This document shows positions 1-8,523 of a stretch of DNA of 59,994 bases, piece after piece. The notes beneath the pieces were generated by a model, which was not told where the DNA came from, searched no databases, and saw nothing but the letters and a program-made list of their open reading frames with translations. Both the position numbers and the translations under genes were made by a program. This stretch comes from Methylobacterium fujisawaense. Its GTDB lineage: Bacteria > Pseudomonadota > Alphaproteobacteria > Rhizobiales > Beijerinckiaceae. The stretch is from the NCBI RefSeq assembly GCF_014138435.1, contig NZ_JACJIM010000013.1, positions 1 through 59,994 of the forward strand. Reading direction: 5' to 3'. Within the stretch, counting starts at the first letter, position 1. Each line of letters begins with the position of its first letter.

Positions 1-813
1 ATACCGCGGCACGCAGCGCTACGTGCCGACCGTGCCGGCCGACGAGGATGCGCTGACCCGGGCCATCGTTGCCCTGGCCTCCGATTACGGGCGCTATGGC
101 TATCGCCGCGTCACCGCACTGCTGCAGACAGGCGGCTGGCAGGTGGGCAAGGACCGGGTTCAGCGCATCTGGCGTCGCGAGGGGCTGAAGGTCCCCAGCC
201 GACATAAACCCCGCAGCCGCCTCTGGCTGAACGACGGCTCATGTGTGCGACTACGGCCGCTCCACCGCAACCACGTCTGGAGCTTCGACTTCGTGCAGGC
301 GCGGACCCACGACGGCCGCAGCTTGCGCATCCTGACGCTCCTCGACGAGCACAGCCGGGCCTGCCTGGCGCTGAAGGTGGCGCGACGCATCAACAGCCTC
401 GGCGTGATCGAGGCGCTGGCCGAGGCGATGTGCCTGCATGGCATCCCGGAGCACATCCGCTGCGATAACGGCCCTGAGATGATCTCGAAGGCGCTGCGCA
501 AATGGGTCGCCAAAGCTGGCTCGCAGATCCAGTACATCGCGCCAGGATCCCCGTGGGAGAACGGGTACTGTGAGAGCTTCAACGGCAAGCTTCGTGACGA
601 GTGCCTACGCCAGGAGATCTTCTACTCGTTGAAGGAGGCACAGATCGTGATTGGTCTATGGCAAACCACCTACAACCGCGTCCGACCGCATTCGTCGCTG
701 GGCTATCGGCCACCTGCGCCCGTCAGCTACCCAGATCTGGCCTTCCGGCTACCCATGACAGCGACCATGCAGTAGCCTCTCAATTGGCTCGGTCCAAAAT
801 ACCGGTCAGGTCA
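1..813 (+). mobile_element. IS3-family insertion sequence, 3' part (5' end beyond window)
   Basis: The segment holds the distal part of an IS3-like element: the OrfB integrase reading frame and, after its stop, a likely right terminal inverted repeat. Read on the minus strand from 813 the end begins TGACCTGACCGGTATTTTGG, which starts with the TG expected of IS3-family ends. OrfA and the left end lie outside the window. The first 95 bases recur in inverted orientation at 59900-59994. The exact right boundary is inferred from the TG/CA rule and could be off by a few bases because the target duplication cannot be seen. Confidence 0.85.
2..775 (+). CDS. IS3-family transposase OrfB (integrase core), 5' truncated by window edge
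   Basis: This is the catalytic subunit of an IS3-type transposase, which cuts and joins the element's ends. The frame is open from base 2, so the protein starts upstream; the first in-frame GTG is at 23. Counting from that GTG, an N-terminal HTH_21-like stretch (YGYRRV) is followed by an rve integrase core with the DDE triad D89 (SFDFV), D148 (CDNGPE) and E184 (YCESFNGKLRDE). The D-to-E spacing of 35 is the IS3 value. The C-terminus carries the usual YNRVRPHSSLGYRPP motif. No frameshift or stop is seen in this part, so this copy could be intact if OrfA is present to the left. OrfB is normally made by programmed frameshifting from OrfA, which cannot be checked here. Confidence 0.93.
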   Translation, partial: YRGTQRYVPTVPADEDALTRAIVALASDYGRYGYRRVTALLQTGGWQVGKDRVQRIWRREGLKVPSRHKPRSRLWLNDGSCVRLRPLHRNHVWSFDFVQARTHDGRSLRILTLLDEHSRACLALKVARRINSLGVIEALAEAMCLHGIPEHIRCDNGPEMISKALRKWVAKAGSQIQYIAPGSPWENGYCESFNGKLRDECLRQEIFYSLKEAQIVIGLWQTTYNRVRPHSSLGYRPPAPVSYPDLAFRLPMTATMQ

Positions 814-1478
814 TAAAGCCTGATAATGAAGAAGCCAAAAGTGCCCTTAACATACTGCGCGGATCTGCGAGCACATCCTCGTCGATCAATCCAACTAATT
901 CGCTCTGCGGTAGCGTTGGATGTAATTAATTCTTGCCCCCGGCGCACCGACCGATTTTTATCATTCTTCCCAGAGACTTGTATTTTTCACGCGTTAATTT
1001 CTTGGAGGACAATCCGACCAGACGCCAACGAATGTTTGTCTCGCGATCCCGCAACATTCAATTGAAGGTCGCCAACTGTGGCCGGCCCATTCACAGCATA
1101 TGACGATGGCGCGGTGCATGCCAGCCTTCTTGTGCTTCTGCAATCGAATGCACGGTTGATGTCCGCTTCGCGGCCAGTGCTGAACGCGCATAAACGGCCG
1201 GATTGGGCGCAAGGCCGAACGGCCGTTTTTGCGTGCCAGGACGATCAAGTGTGACGAAATCGGGCCGTCAGCGGCTGGTCTGCTTCGGTGCGGGACTTGC
1301 CGCAAAAGCGGACAGCCTTCTGCCAAAACGTCTCAGCCGTTCAGCTCCTCGGCGCAATCGTCCAGAGGCGGACGCCTGCGTCCTGCTCATACGTTCATCG
1401 ACTGGCTGGCGGCAGAGACGCGCCGAGCGGCTGACCGAACCCAGATGTGTCCGGTCCTCCGCGCCCGGCGATCCTGCG
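814..1478. other. Intergenic region, no convincing gene
   Basis: This stretch between the IS end and the AtzH-like stop has no ORF with recognisable homology. Bases about 880-1050 are visibly more AT-rich than the rest of the window (several TTAATT-type runs), as in relic or flanking DNA next to an IS. Around 1278-1313 there is GTCTGCTT followed about 20 bases later by AAGCGGAC, a member of the dispersed inverted repeat also found at 34879, 34986, 44551 and 52828. A 79-codon frame at 826-1065 has no family resemblance and I do not call it. Confidence 0.5.
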
Positions 1479-1877
1479 TCACGTCCCGATCGACAGGATG
1501 GACACGTGGGCGGACACCACCTTCCATCCGAGACCGGGCAAGCGCATCCAGGTCTGGCTCTGACGCCCGATGCCGGCCTTGCCGCGCGGCTTGAACTCCA
1601 GATTGACGGTGGCGAAGTCGCTCCCGAGCGTCAGGATCTCCAGCCGGATCCGTGCCTCCTTGGTGCCGCCCGGCGGCGGATCGGCCGCCACGCGGGCAGC
1701 GTGGATTTCGGCGAATCCGTAGCAGTTCTCGGCCAGCGCATAGCGGATCGTGTGCGGACTGTCCCAGAAGGTCGCGTCGAGGACGGCGATATCCTTCTCG
1801 ATGAGCGCCTGCTCGTAGCGCTCGAACAAAGCCGCGATCTCGGCCACGATCTCCGGGCGGTTCACCGTCACGTCCAT
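1479..1877 (-). CDS. AtzH/HpxZ-like protein (DUF3225, SnoaL-like fold)
   Basis: A 132-residue single-domain protein of the DUF3225 family, which contains HpxZ of the oxalurate pathway and AtzH of the cyanurate pathway. Recognisable family features are the N-terminal helix with RYEQAL, the stretch LDATFWDSPHTIRYALAEN, and the C-terminal GRQSQTWMRLPGLGWKVV followed by AHVS. The fold is a cone-shaped NTF2/SnoaL barrel. In AtzH it is reported to act with the AtzE-type amidase on a carboxylated biuret intermediate; HpxZ has only a genetic assignment. Its ATG lies directly after the stop of the amidase at 1878-3059, so it is the last gene of the transporter-amidase operon. The pairing is strong support for an AtzE/HpxY-type amidase partner. 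Substrate is not decidable from sequence. Confidence 0.85.
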   Translation of the reverse strand: MDVTVNRPEIVAEIAALFERYEQALIEKDIAVLDATFWDSPHTIRYALAENCYGFAEIHAARVAADPPPGGTKEARIRLEILTLGSDFATVNLEFKPRGKAGIGRQSQTWMRLPGLGWKVVSAHVSILSIGT

Positions 1878-3059
1878 TCAACCCTCCAGGGCGACCGCCA
1901 GGCGGATCAGATCGAGGTCGGTCCCGCGCGCCCCGAGGATTGACAGGCCGACCGGCGCGCCATCGACGTGGGCGCCCGGCAGATTGACCTGCGGGACGCC
2001 GGTGAGGCCGCCGTGGCTCGTCAGGCAGGCGATCCGCTCGCGCAGCGGATGCAGCGCGCCGAGCGGCAGCCCGCGCAGCGGCGCCGGAAAGGGGGTCGTC
2101 GGGAGGCACAGGATCGTGCCGGGGGGCAGGAGCCGCGCGAGGCGGGCCCTTGCCTCGATCCGCATCAAACTCGCGGCGCTGCGCTCGGCATCGGTCATCA
2201 TCGAGCCCTGGATCAGCGAGCGGGCCACCGAGAAGGCCATGCGAGGGTTGCAGGCATCGAGCCAGGGCTCGAAGGTCTGCCATGCCTCGTTGCTCTGCAG
2301 GACGCGCTGCGCCCGCTGCCACACGGACAGGCCCTGCGGCGCGAGCGTCACGTCGCGGCGATTGCCGATGAGGGCGGCCAGACGCTCGATCTGCGGGGCC
2401 AGCGCCTCCTGCACGGCGGCGTCCGCGAAGCCGAGCGCGTCGGCGGCCACGAGCAGCGTGTGGGGCAGACGGTCCGGCATGCCTTGGCCGAACAGGACCT
2501 CGCCGACCCGCGCGAAGGTCGCCGCGTCCCGGGCGAACCAGCCGCAGGTGTCCGAACTCGGCGCCTGGACGCAGATCCCGGAAAAGTCGATGCGGCCGTG
2601 CGTCGGCCGGATGCCGTAGAGCCCGCAGAAGCTCGCCGGCACGCGCACGGAGCCGCCGGTATCGGTGCCCAGGGCGAAGTCGCAGGCGCCCGCAGCCACC
2701 GCGGAGGCCGAGCCGCTGGACGAGCCGCCGGGCACCCGGTCCGGCGCCGCCGGATTGAGCGGCGTGCCGTCGTGGGCGTTCTCGCCGAGGATTCCCAGCG
2801 AGACTTCGTCGGTCACCGTCTTGCCGACGGCCGAGGCGCCCGCATCGAGCAGCGTCTGCACCACGCCGGCATGGCGGGTCGGCGTCGGGTAGGCCCGCGG
2901 CCAGTCCGGGTTGCCCCCCGCCGTGGGGCTGTCCGCGACGTCGATCAGATCTTTGACGGCGAAGGTGAGGCCGGCGAGCGGCCCCGTCGCGGATCCGGCG
3001 ACGCGGACGCGCGGCCCGGGCAGGAACGGGTCCGTCGAGAGGGGCTGCGCGGTCGTCAT
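1878..3059 (-). CDS. Amidase signature enzyme (AtzE/HpxY-like)
   Basis: A 393-residue amidase-signature hydrolase that would cleave a C-N amide bond of a small substrate. Visible catalytic elements are Lys36 (AVKDLID), the Ser cluster at 113-115 in GGSSSGSA and the nucleophilic Ser137 in DTGGSVRVPA, giving the Ser-cisSer-Lys triad. It is shorter than AtzE or GatA (about 460-480), lacking part of the C-terminal region, closer to small AMI1-type amidases. An upstream in-frame ATG at 3080 exists, but the ATG at 3059 overlaps the TGA of the ABC ATPase gene (ATGA), the pattern used at the other junctions of this operon, so I choose 3059. The next gene (AtzH-like) follows without a gap. A transporter-coupled deamidase of an imported amide or ureide is inferred; the actual substrate is unknown. 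The AtzG small subunit is not seen nearby. Confidence 0.87.
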   Translation of the reverse strand: MTTAQPLSTDPFLPGPRVRVAGSATGPLAGLTFAVKDLIDVADSPTAGGNPDWPRAYPTPTRHAGVVQTLLDAGASAVGKTVTDEVSLGILGENAHDGTPLNPAAPDRVPGGSSSGSASAVAAGACDFALGTDTGGSVRVPASFCGLYGIRPTHGRIDFSGICVQAPSSDTCGWFARDAATFARVGEVLFGQGMPDRLPHTLLVAADALGFADAAVQEALAPQIERLAALIGNRRDVTLAPQGLSVWQRAQRVLQSNEAWQTFEPWLDACNPRMAFSVARSLIQGSMMTDAERSAASLMRIEARARLARLLPPGTILCLPTTPFPAPLRGLPLGALHPLRERIACLTSHGGLTGVPQVNLPGAHVDGAPVGLSILGARGTDLDLIRLAVALEG

Positions 3060-4672
3060 GCGGGGATCGGGTCCTGCCATTGGGCGCCGGGCACCGCGGC
3101 GAACAGCGCCTTCGTGTAGGGGTGCTTCGGCGCGAAGAAGATCTCGGACGTCGGCGCGACCTCAACCACCTGACCGGACCGCATCACGGCGATCCGGTCG
3201 CAGACCTGCAGCGCGACCCGGAGGTCGTGGGTCACGAACAGCATGCTGAGATGGAGCCGCGCCTTGATGTCGGCGAGCAGCGCCAGGACCTGCGCCTGGA
3301 CGGAGACGTCCAGGGCCGAGACCGGCTCGTCGGCCACCAGGATCTCGGGCTTCATGGCGAGCGCCCGGGCGATGCCGATTCGCTGGCGCTGGCCGCCGCT
3401 GAACTCGTGCGGGTAGCGCTGCGCCGCCGCGGGGTCGAGGCCGACCAGCGCCAGCATCTCGCATGCCTGGACCCGCGCGATTCCCGGCTCGGTGCCGTGG
3501 ATGATCGGCCCCTCGGCGACGATGTCGACCACGCGCTGGCGCGGATCGAGGGAGCCGTAGGGATCCTGGAACACCATCTGCACGCGCCGACGGTGCGGAC
3601 GCATCTGGCGGCGGCTCAGTTCGGCGACGCTGTGCCCGGCAAGCAGGATCTCCCCGCCGTCGACGGGCATCAGGCGGGTGAGTGCCCGCGCCAGCGTGCT
3701 CTTGCCGGAGCCGCTCTCGCCGACGAGGCCCAGGGTCTCGCCCCGCCGCAGCAGGACGTCCACGCCGTCGAGGGCCCGGGTGACGCGGCCCCCGAACAGG
3801 CCGCGGGCGCCGTAGGTCTTCTCGACCCCCCTTGCCTCCACCACCAGAGGGGCGGTGCTGGCGGCGCGCCACGGCGGCGGCACGAGCTTCGGCACGGCGG
3901 CGATGAGGGCGCGCGTGTAGGGATGCTTCGGGGCGCCGAGGACCGAGGCCGCGGGCCCCTGCTCGACCAGGACGCCCTTCTGCAGCACCGCGACCGTGTC
4001 GGCGATGTCGGCCACGACGCCGAAATCGTGCGTGATGAACAGGACGCTCGTGCCGTGCTCGCGCTGCAGGTCGCGGATCAGGGAGAGGATCTGCGCCTGC
4101 GTGGTGACGTCGAGCGCCGTGGTCGGCTCGTCGGCGATGAGCAGCCGCGGGTTCAACGCCAGCGCCATGGCGATCATCGCCCGCTGCCGCTGGCCGCCCG
4201 AGAGCTGGTGCGGGTAGGAGCGCAGCAGCCGGGCCGGGTCCGGGAGATGGACGCTTTCGAGCAGCGCGAGGATGCGCGCCCGGCGGTCCGCGCGCCCGAG
4301 CGGCGTGTGGATGCGCAGGACCTCGTCTATCTGCCGCCCGATCGTGTGGAGCGGGTTCAGGGCCGTCATGGGCTCCTGGAAGATCATCGCGATGCGCGCA
4401 CCCCGGACTTTTCGCATCTGACGCGGGGTGATCGCGGCGAGATCCGCACCCTCGAACTGAATGCGCCCGCCCGCGACGCGCACGCGCGGTCCCGGGAGCA
4501 GCCCGAGGATCGCGCGGGCCACCATCGACTTGCCCGATCCGCTCTCGCCGATCAGGCAGGTGACCGCACCGGGCCGCAGGACGAGATCCAGATCGGTGAC
4601 GGCATTGGGCCGGTCCGCGCCGGGCGGCAGCGTGATCGTGAGCGTCTCGATCTCGAGGACGGCGTCGCTCAT
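3056..4672 (-). CDS. Dipeptide-type ABC transporter, fused DppD-DppF ATPase
   Basis: A 538-residue protein made of two complete ABC ATPase domains in tandem, driving import through the two permeases encoded upstream. Each half has a Walker A (GESGSGKS), an ABC signature (LSGGQRQR in the first, FSGGQRQR in the second) and a Walker B (LLIADEPTTALD, ILVADEPVSALD). Each also ends in the oligopeptide-specific C-terminal extension with its KHPYT motif (KHPYTRALIAAVP, KHPYTKALFAAVP). Most dipeptide systems use separate D and F subunits; this fused form is common in Rhizobiales. The start at 4672 is chosen because its ATG overlaps the TGA of the DppC-like gene; a longer frame to 4780 would overlap that gene by about 110 bases and reads as non-conserved sequence. 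Confidence 0.95.
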   Translation of the reverse strand: MSDAVLEIETLTITLPPGADRPNAVTDLDLVLRPGAVTCLIGESGSGKSMVARAILGLLPGPRVRVAGGRIQFEGADLAAITPRQMRKVRGARIAMIFQEPMTALNPLHTIGRQIDEVLRIHTPLGRADRRARILALLESVHLPDPARLLRSYPHQLSGGQRQRAMIAMALALNPRLLIADEPTTALDVTTQAQILSLIRDLQREHGTSVLFITHDFGVVADIADTVAVLQKGVLVEQGPAASVLGAPKHPYTRALIAAVPKLVPPPWRAASTAPLVVEARGVEKTYGARGLFGGRVTRALDGVDVLLRRGETLGLVGESGSGKSTLARALTRLMPVDGGEILLAGHSVAELSRRQMRPHRRRVQMVFQDPYGSLDPRQRVVDIVAEGPIIHGTEPGIARVQACEMLALVGLDPAAAQRYPHEFSGGQRQRIGIARALAMKPEILVADEPVSALDVSVQAQVLALLADIKARLHLSMLFVTHDLRVALQVCDRIAVMRSGQVVEVAPTSEIFFAPKHPYTKALFAAVPGAQWQDPIPA

Positions 4673-5496
4673 CGCTCTCGGAGCCTCGGGTTCAGGACCT
4701 CGTTCAGGCCATCCCCGACGAGGTTGATGGCGAGGACGGTCAGCAGGATCGCCAGCCCGGGGAAGGTACAGATCCACCACGCCGACCGGAGGACCGCGCG
4801 GCCCGAGCTGATGATCAGGCCCCAGCTCATCACGTTCGGATCGCCGAGGCCCAGGAAGGCGAGCCCCGCCTCGATCAGGATCGCCGTGCCGATCAGGAGC
4901 GTGCCGACCGCGATGATCGCCGCGGTGCAGTTCGGCAGCATGTGGCGGAAGACGATGCGGGCGTCGCCCGCGCCCAGGCCGTCGCAGGCCAGCACGAACT
5001 CCCGGCCGCCAAGCGCCACGAACTCGCCCCGGACCAGGCGGGCGATGCCGGGCCAGGAGACGGCCACGATGGCCACGACCTCGCTGAAGAGCGACGGCGA
5101 CAGGATCGCCACGATCAGGATCGCCAGCACGAAGGCGGGGATCGTCTGGAAGAACTCCGTAAGCCGCATCAGCGCGACCTCGACGCCGCCCCGGTAATAG
5201 CCGGCGAGCCCGCCGATCAGGGTCCCGAGCAGGATCGCCGCCCCGGTCGCGCTGAGGCCGATGATCAGGGAGGTGCGGGCGCCGTACGCGATCTCGGCGG
5301 CCACGTCCCGGCCCAGCGTGTCGGTCCCGAGCAGAAACCGGCCGCCCGGCGGCTGGAGGGCGGGACCGACGAGCCCGAACGGATCGCCCGGATAGAGGAC
5401 CGGCGTGAGCGCCACGAGGACGACCAGCCCGAGGAGCACCGCCGCGCCCGCGAGCGCGAGGCGGTTCCGGGCGAACCGCGCCAGAGCCGTACGCAT
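4669..5496 (-). CDS. Dipeptide-type ABC transporter permease, DppC-like
   Basis: A 275-residue inner-membrane permease of the DppC/OppC family. There is a short N-terminal cytoplasmic arm, a first membrane helix at about 14-35 (LALAGAAVLLGLVVLVALTP), then the family's FLLGTDTLGRDV motif at about 54-65 and five more predicted helices. The EAA loop that contacts the ATPase reads EFVLACDGLGAGDARIVFRH and sits before HMLPN. The C-terminus GDGLNEVLNPRLRER is the usual ending. It lies 2 bases after the DppB-like gene and overlaps the ATPase gene by ATGA, so all are translated from one message. The binding protein upstream sets the specificity. Confidence 0.95.
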   Translation of the reverse strand: MRTALARFARNRLALAGAAVLLGLVVLVALTPVLYPGDPFGLVGPALQPPGGRFLLGTDTLGRDVAAEIAYGARTSLIIGLSATGAAILLGTLIGGLAGYYRGGVEVALMRLTEFFQTIPAFVLAILIVAILSPSLFSEVVAIVAVSWPGIARLVRGEFVALGGREFVLACDGLGAGDARIVFRHMLPNCTAAIIAVGTLLIGTAILIEAGLAFLGLGDPNVMSWGLIISSGRAVLRSAWWICTFPGLAILLTVLAINLVGDGLNEVLNPRLRER

Positions 5497-5498
5497 CG

Positions 5499-6470
5499 CT
5501 AGAGCTCCAGCCGCGGATCGAGGCAGACGTAGACGAGGTCCACGGCGAGGTTGATCACCACCACGAGGCAGGCCGAGACGAAGAAGATGCCGAGAAGCAG
5601 GTTGAGGTCGCGCGACTGGAGCGCGTTGAAGGCCAGCGTGCCGACCCCCGGCCAGCCGAACACCGTCTCGACCACGATCGAGCCGCCGATCAGGTTGCCG
5701 GCCTGCACGCCCGCCATGGTGACCACCGGCAGCAGCGCGTTGCGCAGGACGTGCCCGGTCATCACCCGCGCCTCGGTCTGCCCCTTGGCGCGGGCGGTGG
5801 TGACGTAGTCCATGCCGACCTGTTCCAGCACGGAGGCGCGCATCACCCGGGCGTAGACCGCGAGGTAGAACAGCGCGAGCGCCACCGCCGGCATGACGAG
5901 GTGGCGGCCGACGTCCCAGACCTCGTCCCAGCCCTCGTTGTCGGCGCCGACCGTGTCGTAACCGCTGGTGGGCAGCCAGCCGAGACGGATCGCGAAGACC
6001 ACGATCATCATCAGTCCGAGCCAGAACCCCGGCGTCGCGTAGGCCACGAGGCTGACGAGGGAGATGACCGCGTCGCGCCAGCTGTTGCGCCCGGTCGCGG
6101 CCACGAGGCCGAGGAGCGTGCCGATCAGCAACGCGGCCGCGAAGGCGGTGAGCATCAGGAGCCCGGTGGGCCAGAGCCGGTCGACGATCAGGCTTCCCAC
6201 CGGGCTGTCGTTGCGGAACGAGTAGCCGAGATCGAGGTGGAGCATGTTGAGCAGATAGACGCCGAACTGCGTGGCAAGCGGCTGGTCGAGCCCAAACTTG
6301 TGGCGCAGCTGCTCCATGTATTCGGGGCTCGCCGCGCCGCTCTCGCCCGCCAGCACGGAGGCCGCGTCGCCGGGCGCGAGGTGGATCAGGAAGAAGTTGA
6401 GCACGACGATGCCGAGCACCACCGGGATCGCCAGCAGCAGCCGGTAACCGAGGAACCGCGCGAGCCGCAC
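5499..6470 (-). CDS. Dipeptide-type ABC transporter permease, DppB-like
   Basis: A 323-residue inner-membrane permease of the DppB/OppB family with six predicted helices. Typical motifs are the N-terminal RLLLAIPVVLGIVVLNFFLIHLAPGD region, LRHKFGLDQPLATQFG at about 55-70, an EAA loop DYVTTARAKGQTEARVMTGH and the ending DLVYVCLDPRLEL. The start is a GTG at 6470, four bases after the TAG stop of the binding-protein gene. The neighbouring DppC-like permease forms the other half of the channel. Confidence 0.95.
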   Translation of the reverse strand: MRLARFLGYRLLLAIPVVLGIVVLNFFLIHLAPGDAASVLAGESGAASPEYMEQLRHKFGLDQPLATQFGVYLLNMLHLDLGYSFRNDSPVGSLIVDRLWPTGLLMLTAFAAALLIGTLLGLVAATGRNSWRDAVISLVSLVAYATPGFWLGLMMIVVFAIRLGWLPTSGYDTVGADNEGWDEVWDVGRHLVMPAVALALFYLAVYARVMRASVLEQVGMDYVTTARAKGQTEARVMTGHVLRNALLPVVTMAGVQAGNLIGGSIVVETVFGWPGVGTLAFNALQSRDLNLLLGIFFVSACLVVVINLAVDLVYVCLDPRLEL

Positions 6471-6474
6471 GGGA

Positions 6475-8094
6475 CTACGTGTCCATCCAGGCCCGTTCGA
6501 AGGCTTGCTGGGTTCCGAGGGGGCCGGTCGTGTGGTCCTTGAGGCGCCGGTTGAAGACGCTGACGTACTGCACGTCGATGAGCCAGATCATCGGGCTGTC
6601 CTCCGCCAGGATCTGCTGGACCTTCTTGTAGAGCGCGGCGCGCTTCTCGGCATCCGGCTCGCGCGCGCCCTCGCCGAGCATGCGATCGACTTCGGGATTG
6701 CTGTAGAAGGTGTCGTTGACGAAGGTCACGCCCTTGCGGATCTGGCTGGTGAGGAACTGCTTGTTCAGCCCGTAGACCGGGTCGACGCCCTGGCTGAGGA
6801 ACGGCTCGTTCAGGTCGTAATCGTAGTTGGTGTAGACGCGCCGCAGCCAGGTCGCGGTGTCCTCGGAGCGCAGCGTCACGGCGATGCCCACGACGGCCAG
6901 CGCCTGCTTCAAATATTCGGCCTGCCGCAGCCACTGCTCGCCGAAGGAATTGACCTCCAAGTGCAGGGCGAAGCGGGTCCCGTCCGCGCCGCGCGGGGCG
7001 CCGGCCTGGTCGAGCAGCTTATTGGCGATGTCCAGCCGGTCCGGCACGTCGTACTGGCGCACGTCGTCGGTGTAGAGGCCGGCGGTCTTGAACTTGCGGC
7101 TGAGCGGGCCGGTGGCGGGCAGGCCGTAGCCGAACATCACGTCCTTGAGGATGACCTTGCGGTCGATGGCGTAGGCGATCGCCTGGCGCACGTCCTTCTT
7201 CTGGAGATGCGGGTGACGGCCGTTCAGCTCCAGGACGCTCTGGGCCGGCGTCATCTCGTAGCCCTTGGTCGTGAGATCGAGGATCGGGTTGGTCTTCATC
7301 CGCGCGAGGTCGGCGTAGTTCACCGCGCTGTACCCGGCGAAATGCGCCTCCCCCGCCTCCATAGCGGCCGAGCGCGTGGCCGCATCCGGGATGAACCGGG
7401 CAACGATCCGGTTGAGATACGGCAGGCCGGGCTTCCAGTACTGCTCGTTGCGGTCCAGGCGCACGAATTGGCCGCGTTCCCAGCTCGTGAACTTGAACGG
7501 ACCGGTGCCGATCGGCTTGTTGGCGCTGGGGTTCTGCAGGACATCCGTGCCCTCGAACACCGAGCGGCACAGGATCGGCAGGTCCCGCCCGGACAGCGCC
7601 TTCATGATGTAGGGCGCCGGATTGGCGAGCCGCAGGATCGCGGTCATCGGGTCCGGCGTGTCGACGGCCACCAGCTCCGCGAGCATGACCGGCGCGATCG
7701 GATTGTACTTCTTCAGGATCTCCATAAAGGAGTACTGCACGTCGGCGCTGGTGAACGGCTTGCCGTTGTGGAAGGTCACGCCGTCCTGGAGCTTGAACGT
7801 GATGGTCTTGCCGTCGGGCGCGACCTCCCACGACTTCGCGAGGTTCGGCTGCGGGTTCTGGTCCCAGTCGTAGGTGCAGAGCCCCTCGTAGACCTGCGTG
7901 GCGATCGGCGGGATATTGCCCGCCGACACCGCGTAATGGGCCAGGGTCGAGGGCTCGGGATGGACGATCATCACCATCGTGCCCCCGCGTCTCGGCTCGG
8001 CGGCGCGCGCGCCGCTCGCGGCCGCTGCGAGGCCGAGGGGAAGCGCCAGAACGGTGCGGCGGGAGAGATCGGTCACGTCGGACGTGCGGGACAA
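6475..8094 (-). CDS. Dipeptide-type ABC transporter substrate-binding protein
   Basis: A periplasmic solute-binding protein of the SBP_bac_5 (DppA/OppA) family, 539 residues from the chosen start. The N-terminus has a twin-arginine style export signal (SRRTVLALPLGL, then AAAASGARA before the mature AEPRRGG). Family landmarks are QVYEGLCTYDW, LQDGVTFHNGKPFTSADVQYSF and IGTGPFKF. I prefer the TTG at 8094 because CAGGAG lies 9 bases upstream (8104-8109 on the plus strand); a TTG at 8142 and a GTG at 8076 are possible, the latter lacking a visible ribosome site. It is the first gene of the operon ending in the amidase and AtzH-like genes, so the ligand is probably an amide- or ureide-containing compound rather than a true dipeptide (inference). 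Confidence 0.92.
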   Translation of the reverse strand: MSRTSDVTDLSRRTVLALPLGLAAAASGARAAEPRRGGTMVMIVHPEPSTLAHYAVSAGNIPPIATQVYEGLCTYDWDQNPQPNLAKSWEVAPDGKTITFKLQDGVTFHNGKPFTSADVQYSFMEILKKYNPIAPVMLAELVAVDTPDPMTAILRLANPAPYIMKALSGRDLPILCRSVFEGTDVLQNPSANKPIGTGPFKFTSWERGQFVRLDRNEQYWKPGLPYLNRIVARFIPDAATRSAAMEAGEAHFAGYSAVNYADLARMKTNPILDLTTKGYEMTPAQSVLELNGRHPHLQKKDVRQAIAYAIDRKVILKDVMFGYGLPATGPLSRKFKTAGLYTDDVRQYDVPDRLDIANKLLDQAGAPRGADGTRFALHLEVNSFGEQWLRQAEYLKQALAVVGIAVTLRSEDTATWLRRVYTNYDYDLNEPFLSQGVDPVYGLNKQFLTSQIRKGVTFVNDTFYSNPEVDRMLGEGAREPDAEKRAALYKKVQQILAEDSPMIWLIDVQYVSVFNRRLKDHTTGPLGTQQAFERAWMDT

Positions 8095-8289
8095 GCCAGA
8101 GGACTCCTGAAGCGTCCAGCCCGTTCGCAACACGCGTGCCAAGCAGGTTTCGGACCGACCGATCCATTACATCGCCGGGATGGGGAAATATTTTTCCGAC
8201 ACAAATTATTACACCGAAGTACGCAGTAGATCTTCCGTGTATCTCAGTCCGACACCGGGCGCGCCGAAGGCCGGCCCGACCTTGAGCGG
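8095..8289. other. Divergent intergenic region with likely promoters
   Basis: Between the binding-protein start and the desaturase remnant. It contains the ribosome site CAGGAG (minus strand, 8104-8109) for the transporter operon and a short AT-rich stretch around 8185-8215 (ATATTTTT, AAATTATTAC) that is the best candidate for the operon's promoter. The TAG at 8227 closes the desaturase frame upstream. I cannot assign exact -35/-10 boxes. Confidence 0.4.
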
Positions 8290-8523
8290 GCGGCCGCCAC
8301 GATGGACGACAACGGCCCGACCCACACGCGCACGACCTTGACCAATGGCCTCATGCGGCGCCTCATGTGGGCCATGCCCGTCTACACCGAGCACCACCTC
8401 TATCCGTCGATCCCGTTCCACCGCCTGCCGGACGCCCATACCGCGATGCGCGCGCGGCCCGGCGTGCCGCAGCGGGGCGACAACCGCTGGCAGGTCGGCT
8501 TCGTGCGGACGCTGCGCCCGTGA
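8290..8523 (+). pseudogene. Fatty acid desaturase, C-terminal fragment
   Basis: About 75 codons matching the end of a membrane fatty acid desaturase: the THTRTT..NGLMRRLMW segment, then the third histidine box region and LYPSIPFHRLPDAH. The third box normally reads HxxHH, but here the first His is Tyr (PVYTEHHLYP), so even the remaining part has lost a metal ligand. The frame is closed upstream by a TAG at 8227, so the N-terminal membrane helices and the first two histidine boxes are gone. Its TGA overlaps the GTG of the next gene (GTGA), which suggests the two were once an intact operon that lost its 5' part by deletion. Confidence 0.75.

Noticed and set aside
826..1065. 79-codon ORF after the IS end
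   Set aside because: No family resemblance, no ribosome site, and in AT-shifted flanking DNA.
1387..3165. 592-codon minus-strand frame over the amidase
   Set aside because: Out-of-frame Arg/Pro-rich shadow; the amidase catalytic motifs are in the other frame.
3080..5197. 705-codon plus-strand frame across the ABC ATPase and permease genes
   Set aside because: Antisense shadow in high-GC DNA; composition is Arg/His/Asp/Gly-rich with no recognisable domain, while the minus strand has clear ABC motifs.
6505..8229. 574-codon plus-strand frame opposite the binding protein
   Set aside because: Shadow of the minus-strand SBP_bac_5 gene; no domain and no ribosome site.
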